A stretch of 24,902 nucleotides of DNA, taken from contig JAEWEN010000039.1 in the NCBI GenBank assembly GCA_023389275.1, forward strand, positions 1 through 24,902, written 5' to 3'. How positions within the stretch are numbered: the stretch's first letter is position 1; every line of letters starts with the position of its first letter. The notes beneath the pieces were generated by a model. The model was given only the letters and a program-made list of their open reading frames with translations, was not told the origin of the DNA and ran no database searches. Origin of the DNA: Bacillota bacterium (GTDB lineage: Bacteria > Bacillota > Clostridia > Clostridiales > Caloramatoraceae). Of the stretch, positions 21,503-24,902 are shown piece after piece. The translations under genes and the position numbers were made by a program.

Positions 21503-22759
21503 TTATTTTATTATATTTTCCCAGTAAATCCTTGTACTATTCTCAAATTTATTATCTCCATAGTCATAATATTTTTTTCCCTTTAAACCACTTGGCATAT
21601 AGTTTTGTTTTACATAATTTTTAGGATAACTATGTGGATACTTATACTTATTTATATTATTAATAACATCACTACCATTATAGTGTCCATCTTTTAAATA
21701 TGACGGCACCTCTCCTATATCACAATTTTCTATATCACTTAAAGCTTTATTAATTGCCATATAACTACTATTAGATTTTGGACTAGTTGCTAAAAGAACT
21801 GTTGCCTCAGCAAGTGGTATTTTAGCTTCAGGAAGTCCTATTTGAAGCGCTGCATCAGTGCAAGATTTTACTATTGTTATAGCCTGTGGATAAGCAAGCC
21901 CTATGTCTTCAGCGGCTATAACTAAAAGTCTTCTACAAATAGACATAATATCTCCTGATTTTATAAGCATTGCAAGATATACTATTGCTGCATCAGGGTC
22001 ACTTCCCCTAATAGATTTTTGAAAAGCACTTATTAGATTATAATGTTCATCACCTGTTGAATTAAAAGAAAGAGACTTAACTCCTATACATTCTTTAACA
22101 ACTTCTTTATCTATATTTATTTCATTTAAGTACATATAGGAATTTAATATAAGTTCTAAATTTCCTATAGCTTTTCTCATATCTCCACCACTTAAAGATG
22201 CTATTAAGTCTAAACTTTCATTATCTATAAACACTTTTTTGTTTTCATTTTCCATAAATATTTCTAAAGCTCTTTTAAGCCCTTCTATAATATCTTTATT
22301 ATTTAAAGGTTTAAATTCAAAAATAGAACATCTACTTAATATTGCATTATATATATAAAAGAAAGGATTTTCTGTTGTACTTGCTATTAAAGTTATTTTT
22401 CCATTTTCTATATATTCTAATAAAGATTGCTGTTGTTTTTTATTAAAGTTTTGTATTTCATCAAGATATAAAAGCACTCCATTATTAGAACCTATTTTAT
22501 CAAGATCTGATATAATTGATTTAATATCTGAAAGTGATGCATTTGTAGCATTTAACTTGTAAAATTTTTTATTTGAAACCTTAGCTGCTATATTTGCAAC
22601 AGTTGTTTTTCCTGTTCCAGGAGGCCCATAAAAAATCATATTCATAACGTTTCCATATTCAAGCATTCTACTTAAAACTTTCCCTTTTCCAAGTATATGT
22701 TTTTGTCCAAAAACATTATTTATACTTATAGGTCTTATTTTATCTGCAAGTGGATTCAA
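21503..22759 (-). CDS. rarA: Replication-associated recombination protein A (AAA+ ATPase)
   Basis: 418-residue clamp-loader-like AAA+ ATPase of the RarA/MgsA/WRNIP1 family, acting at stalled replication forks. Visible features are PLADKIRP (3-10), Walker A GPPGTGKTT (45-53), Walker B LLYLDEIQ (96-103), sensor 1 STTEN (127-131) with LSRC, then RRLLVIAAEDIGLAYPQA and PLAEATVLLATSPKSN of the C-terminal tetramerisation region. A frame open from TTG 22798 lacks an SD and lies at the predicted transcription start; TTG 22759 has AAAGGAGA at proper spacing and is chosen, which makes the N-terminus about 15 residues shorter than many relatives. It stands alone, divergent from the hydrolase gene. Confidence 0.9.
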   Translation of the reverse strand: MNPLADKIRPISINNVFGQKHILGKGKVLSRMLEYGNVMNMIFYGPPGTGKTTVANIAAKVSNKKFYKLNATNASLSDIKSIISDLDKIGSNNGVLLYLDEIQNFNKKQQQSLLEYIENGKITLIASTTENPFFYIYNAILSRCSIFEFKPLNNKDIIEGLKRALEIFMENENKKVFIDNESLDLIASLSGGDMRKAIGNLELILNSYMYLNEINIDKEVVKECIGVKSLSFNSTGDEHYNLISAFQKSIRGSDPDAAIVYLAMLIKSGDIMSICRRLLVIAAEDIGLAYPQAITIVKSCTDAALQIGLPEAKIPLAEATVLLATSPKSNSSYMAINKALSDIENCDIGEVPSYLKDGHYNGSDVINNINKYKYPHSYPKNYVKQNYMPSGLKGKKYYDYGDNKFENSTRIYWENIIK

Positions 22760-22805
22760 CCTAATCTCTCCTTTAAATTCAAAATTTATTTTTCCCAATG
22801 TGTAT

Positions 22806-22834
22806 ATTATACAGACTATGGTTAAAATATTAAA
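22806..22834 (-). promoter_or_regulatory. Candidate rarA promoter
   Basis: A perfect TATAAT on the minus strand (22811-22806) with a weak TTTAAT 17 bases upstream. Transcription would begin about 22799, so translation from TTG 22798 would be nearly leaderless, which supports the start at 22759. Confidence 0.45.
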
Positions 22835-22852
22835 ATATAAGTTATTTTAAAA

Positions 22853-22881
22853 TTCAAAATTCCTTTCATAAATGTTATAAT
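22853..22881 (+). promoter_or_regulatory. Promoter of the alpha/beta-hydrolase gene
   Basis: TTCAAA (22853-22858), a 17-base spacer and a perfect TATAAT (22876-22881), with TG one base before it (extended -10). About 46 bases of leader precede the ATG. Confidence 0.65.
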
Positions 22882-22933
22882 AAGTAAAATACTATAAATT
22901 TTAATATAGGCTCATTATTGTGAGGTGAATAAA

Positions 22934-23890
22934 ATGAAAAAAAAGTTATTAAAAGGTTTAGCAGTATTAGGTGCAACCTGTGCTGCAATGGAAGTTTATA
23001 ACAGAATTTCTTATTCAAAAGTAAAAAAATTAGAAAATACATTAAATGGTGAAGCAAGATTCCATAACACTGTTTTTGGACAAATGTTTTATGTAAAAAA
23101 AGGTGTGGGACCTAGCTTACTACTTATTCATGATACAAATATAGGTTCTTCATCATTTATTTTTAGAAAAAACTTTGATGAATTATCTAGTAACTTTACA
23201 GTTTATGCAATTGATTTACCTGGTTTTGGTAAATCTGAAAAAAGACCATTAACCTATACATCAGACGTATATACATATGCTATTAAAAACTTTGTTGATG
23301 AAGTGATTGGTGGAAAATGCCTTTGCATAGCATCTGGTATGTCTAGCGCTTATGCAATGCAAATAGAATATGAGGATAATGAAACATTTGAAAAAATAAT
23401 TGCAATATCACCTACTGGAGTATTTAATAAAGCTGATAGTCCAAATAATATATCTAAAATAAAAACTAAAGCTTTTTCAACTCCTATTGTAGGATCATTT
23501 GCTTATAATATTCTTTCATCAAAACCAAGTCTTAAAAAACACATGAGAAACTGTATATACTATAATAAAGACCTTGCATCTAGTTATGTAGTTAACCACT
23601 ATAATAATAGTTCAAAACAAGATGCATCACTTGCAAAATATGCTCCAGCATCTTTGATTGGAGGATATATGAATCAAAGTATTGCAGAGGCTTTAACAAA
23701 TATAGATATACCTATATTAGTTGTATGGGGTGCAAACTCTAATATTAACTCTGTAGAAAATCTTAAATACTTTTTAGATATTAATCCAAGTATTAATTAT
23801 CATGTATTTGAAAATTGTGGTGAATACCCACAGGAAGAATATTCATTTGACTTTAATGTTTTAGCATCTAACTTTTTAAATAAAGAATAA
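22934..23890 (+). CDS. Alpha/beta-hydrolase-fold protein with altered catalytic triad
   Basis: 318-residue protein beginning with a mildly hydrophobic, lysine-preceded segment (KKKLLKGLAVLGATCAAM) that may associate with the membrane. The hydrolase fold is shown by LLLIHDTNIGSSSF (oxyanion region), AIDLPGFGKSEKR (92-104 or so) and the nucleophile elbow SGMSSA, where Ser137 fits G-x-S-x-A. In relatives the acid sits in WGxxD and the base in GHxPxxE; here these read WGANSN (Ser269 at the acid position) and CGEYPQEE (Glu297 at the histidine). The enzyme may therefore be inactive or use other residues. The GTG at 22925 is inside the SD GAGGTG, so ATG 22934 is used. It stands alone, divergent from rarA; function unknown. 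Confidence 0.85.
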   Translation: MKKKLLKGLAVLGATCAAMEVYNRISYSKVKKLENTLNGEARFHNTVFGQMFYVKKGVGPSLLLIHDTNIGSSSFIFRKNFDELSSNFTVYAIDLPGFGKSEKRPLTYTSDVYTYAIKNFVDEVIGGKCLCIASGMSSAYAMQIEYEDNETFEKIIAISPTGVFNKADSPNNISKIKTKAFSTPIVGSFAYNILSSKPSLKKHMRNCIYYNKDLASSYVVNHYNNSSKQDASLAKYAPASLIGGYMNQSIAEALTNIDIPILVVWGANSNINSVENLKYFLDINPSINYHVFENCGEYPQEEYSFDFNVLASNFLNKE

Positions 23891-23891
23891 A

Positions 23892-23922
23892 AAAATGGCT
23901 ATCTAAAATAGATAGCCATTTT
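23892..23922. terminator. Bidirectional terminator between convergent genes
   Basis: A 13-bp stem, AAAATGGCTATCT (23892-23904) and AGATAGCCATTTT (23910-23922), with loop AAAAT and A/T runs on both sides. Confidence 0.88.
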
Positions 23923-23924
23923 AA

Positions 23925-24902
23925 TTATTTAATAATAGGAAGTTCAAAAACATCTAGCTGCACCACAGTTTTTGATTCTCCTGTTTCATTTTTAACATTT
24001 ACATAAAACTTATCACCATTATCTGGTCTTACCTTATAAATTAATCTATACTTTTTATTTATATCTAATTTAAAGTCATTAGAACTTTCAATTTTAAATG
24101 AGTTACCTTTTATTTTTTTAGTTTGAACACTACTTTTAATTATATTGTTATTTCCATCTAATTCGTACTTATTTAAATCATAACTATCTCCGTTTAAAGA
24201 GCTCATATTAAATTCAATACTAGGATTACTTGATTTAACACTAATATCTGTAGCCAGTGTAATTGGCATTAAAGATGTTACTCTTTGTGGCTGTTTAAAA
24301 TCATTTATTTTTTCATCATATAAGCCACTTTTAATTACCTGTGTTTCTTGGCTCATGCTTATTTTTTCTGAATCAAATCTATATTCTTTTTTGCTTCCAT
24401 CTGATTCTAAATAAGATAATACGCTATCTGCTTCATTTAATGTATACTCACCAAATTCTTTTATTTCTATTGTATGAGCATATGAACTTCCTTGGGTTTT
24501 AGGATAGCTAATATTTTCTTTACTATTGTATTCATATAATATACTTGAAATATCTATTTTATTTTGTGATCTTAATCCATCAGTAATAAGATTTTCTAAG
24601 GGGTTTGCATATTGTAGTCCTTTAGGAAGTGTAGTTTCTAATATAACATTTGAAACATTTACCTTTTCAACTGCTACTCCCTCTATAGGTTTAGGATTTA
24701 CTTCATATTTAATTTTAAATTTATTTCCACTAATGCTATATACTCCATTTTTATCTTTTTCTATTTTTTTATCATCCATAGAGTATATACTTCTTTTTAT
24801 ATCTAAACTTGCATTTTCTTCAATTAAAAAAGGTCCAACTATCCCTTCCATTTTAGAAGAATTTTTACTATTTATTGCTCTGTAAGCTATATAGTAATTT
24901 CC
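23925..24902 (-). CDS. Beta-rich, probably extracytoplasmic protein, N-terminus outside the window
   Basis: The frame is open to the right edge (GNYYIAYRAINSK... then MEGIVGPFL...), so the Met at 24851 need not be the start and the 325 visible residues are the C-terminal part. There are no cysteines. The sequence is a chain of short beta-strands rich in Asn, Ser, Lys and Asp. A segment VILETTLPKGLQYANP resembles the DUF11-type strand in surface proteins, and VTSLMPITLATDISVKSS and KYRLIYKVRPDNGDKFYVNV look like further sandwich strands. No LPXTG or C-terminal membrane anchor is present; it ends LDVFELPIIK. This suggests a secreted or surface protein, possibly with an adhesion or von Willebrand-type part upstream; this is inference and no family is claimed. 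Confidence 0.7.
   Translation of the reverse strand, partial: GNYYIAYRAINSKNSSKMEGIVGPFLIEENASLDIKRSIYSMDDKKIEKDKNGVYSISGNKFKIKYEVNPKPIEGVAVEKVNVSNVILETTLPKGLQYANPLENLITDGLRSQNKIDISSILYEYNSKENISYPKTQGSSYAHTIEIKEFGEYTLNEADSVLSYLESDGSKKEYRFDSEKISMSQETQVIKSGLYDEKINDFKQPQRVTSLMPITLATDISVKSSNPSIEFNMSSLNGDSYDLNKYELDGNNNIIKSSVQTKKIKGNSFKIESSNDFKLDINKKYRLIYKVRPDNGDKFYVNVKNETGESKTVVQLDVFELPIIK

Noticed and set aside
22760..22798. Extended RarA start at TTG 22798
   Set aside because: No SD and it sits at the predicted transcription start. It is still possible, because many RarA proteins have about 15 residues before PLA.
1..24902. Mobile elements, CRISPR arrays, tRNA or rRNA genes, toxin-antitoxin pairs, prophage genes
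   Set aside because: No transposase or integrase motifs, no regularly spaced repeats, no cloverleaf pattern and no paired small genes of such types were seen on either strand.

Overview
The window is very AT-rich, with tight operons, strong AGGAGG-type Shine-Dalgarno (SD) sites, TTG starts, a T-box in front of alaS, a germination-type (GerMN) lipoprotein and the firmicute order alaS-ireB-ruvX-DUF1292 ... mltG-trmR-trhP-udk. This fits a chromosome of Clostridium sensu stricto; the species cannot be fixed from the sequence alone. Almost every gene lies on the minus strand. No tRNA, rRNA, insertion sequence, CRISPR array or prophage gene was seen. The region is conserved housekeeping DNA with a few unfamiliar genes inserted.

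Reading along the minus strand from high to low coordinates: an incomplete secreted or surface-type protein (23925-24902) faces a plus-strand alpha/beta-hydrolase-fold protein (22934-23890). Then come rarA (clamp-loader-like AAA+ ATPase), the iron-sulfur operon iscR-iscS-iscU, a PRC-barrel protein overlapping a PerM/AI-2E-type membrane protein, alaS behind a T-box leader with a GCA (alanine) specifier, ireB, ruvX, a DUF1292 gene, sfsA, a Fur/PerR-type regulator, rnjA (RNase J), a large membrane protein that looks like a catalytically dead M48 peptidase, typA, mltG, then trmR-trhP-udk (tRNA wobble uridine hydroxylation and methylation, plus uridine salvage). After a convergent junction there is a plus-strand GerMN lipoprotein, and divergent from it a pabA-pabB operon (4-amino-4-deoxychorismate, folate pathway) that runs off the left edge.

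Control signals are unusually readable. They include the alaS T-box; a Fur/PerR gene whose near-consensus promoter is overlapped by a 14/15 PerR-type box; a dyad in front of iscR; a 26-bp perfect palindrome in front of trmR; a hairpin presenting the rnjA SD in its loop; and several intrinsic terminators placed directly against the SD of the next gene, so that downstream expression probably depends on readthrough.

No wholly new multi-gene system is evident. The strongest leads are two apparent pseudoenzymes (M48-like, with HExxH replaced by YNICK; alpha/beta hydrolase with acid and histidine positions replaced), the PerR-type autoregulatory site, the rnjA leader hairpin, and a possible roughly 95-nt transcript unit between pabA and the GerMN gene. 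Start codons were moved from the longest open frame for typA, the Fur/PerR gene, DUF1292, ireB, rarA and the hydrolase, because a good SD sits in front of an internal start.
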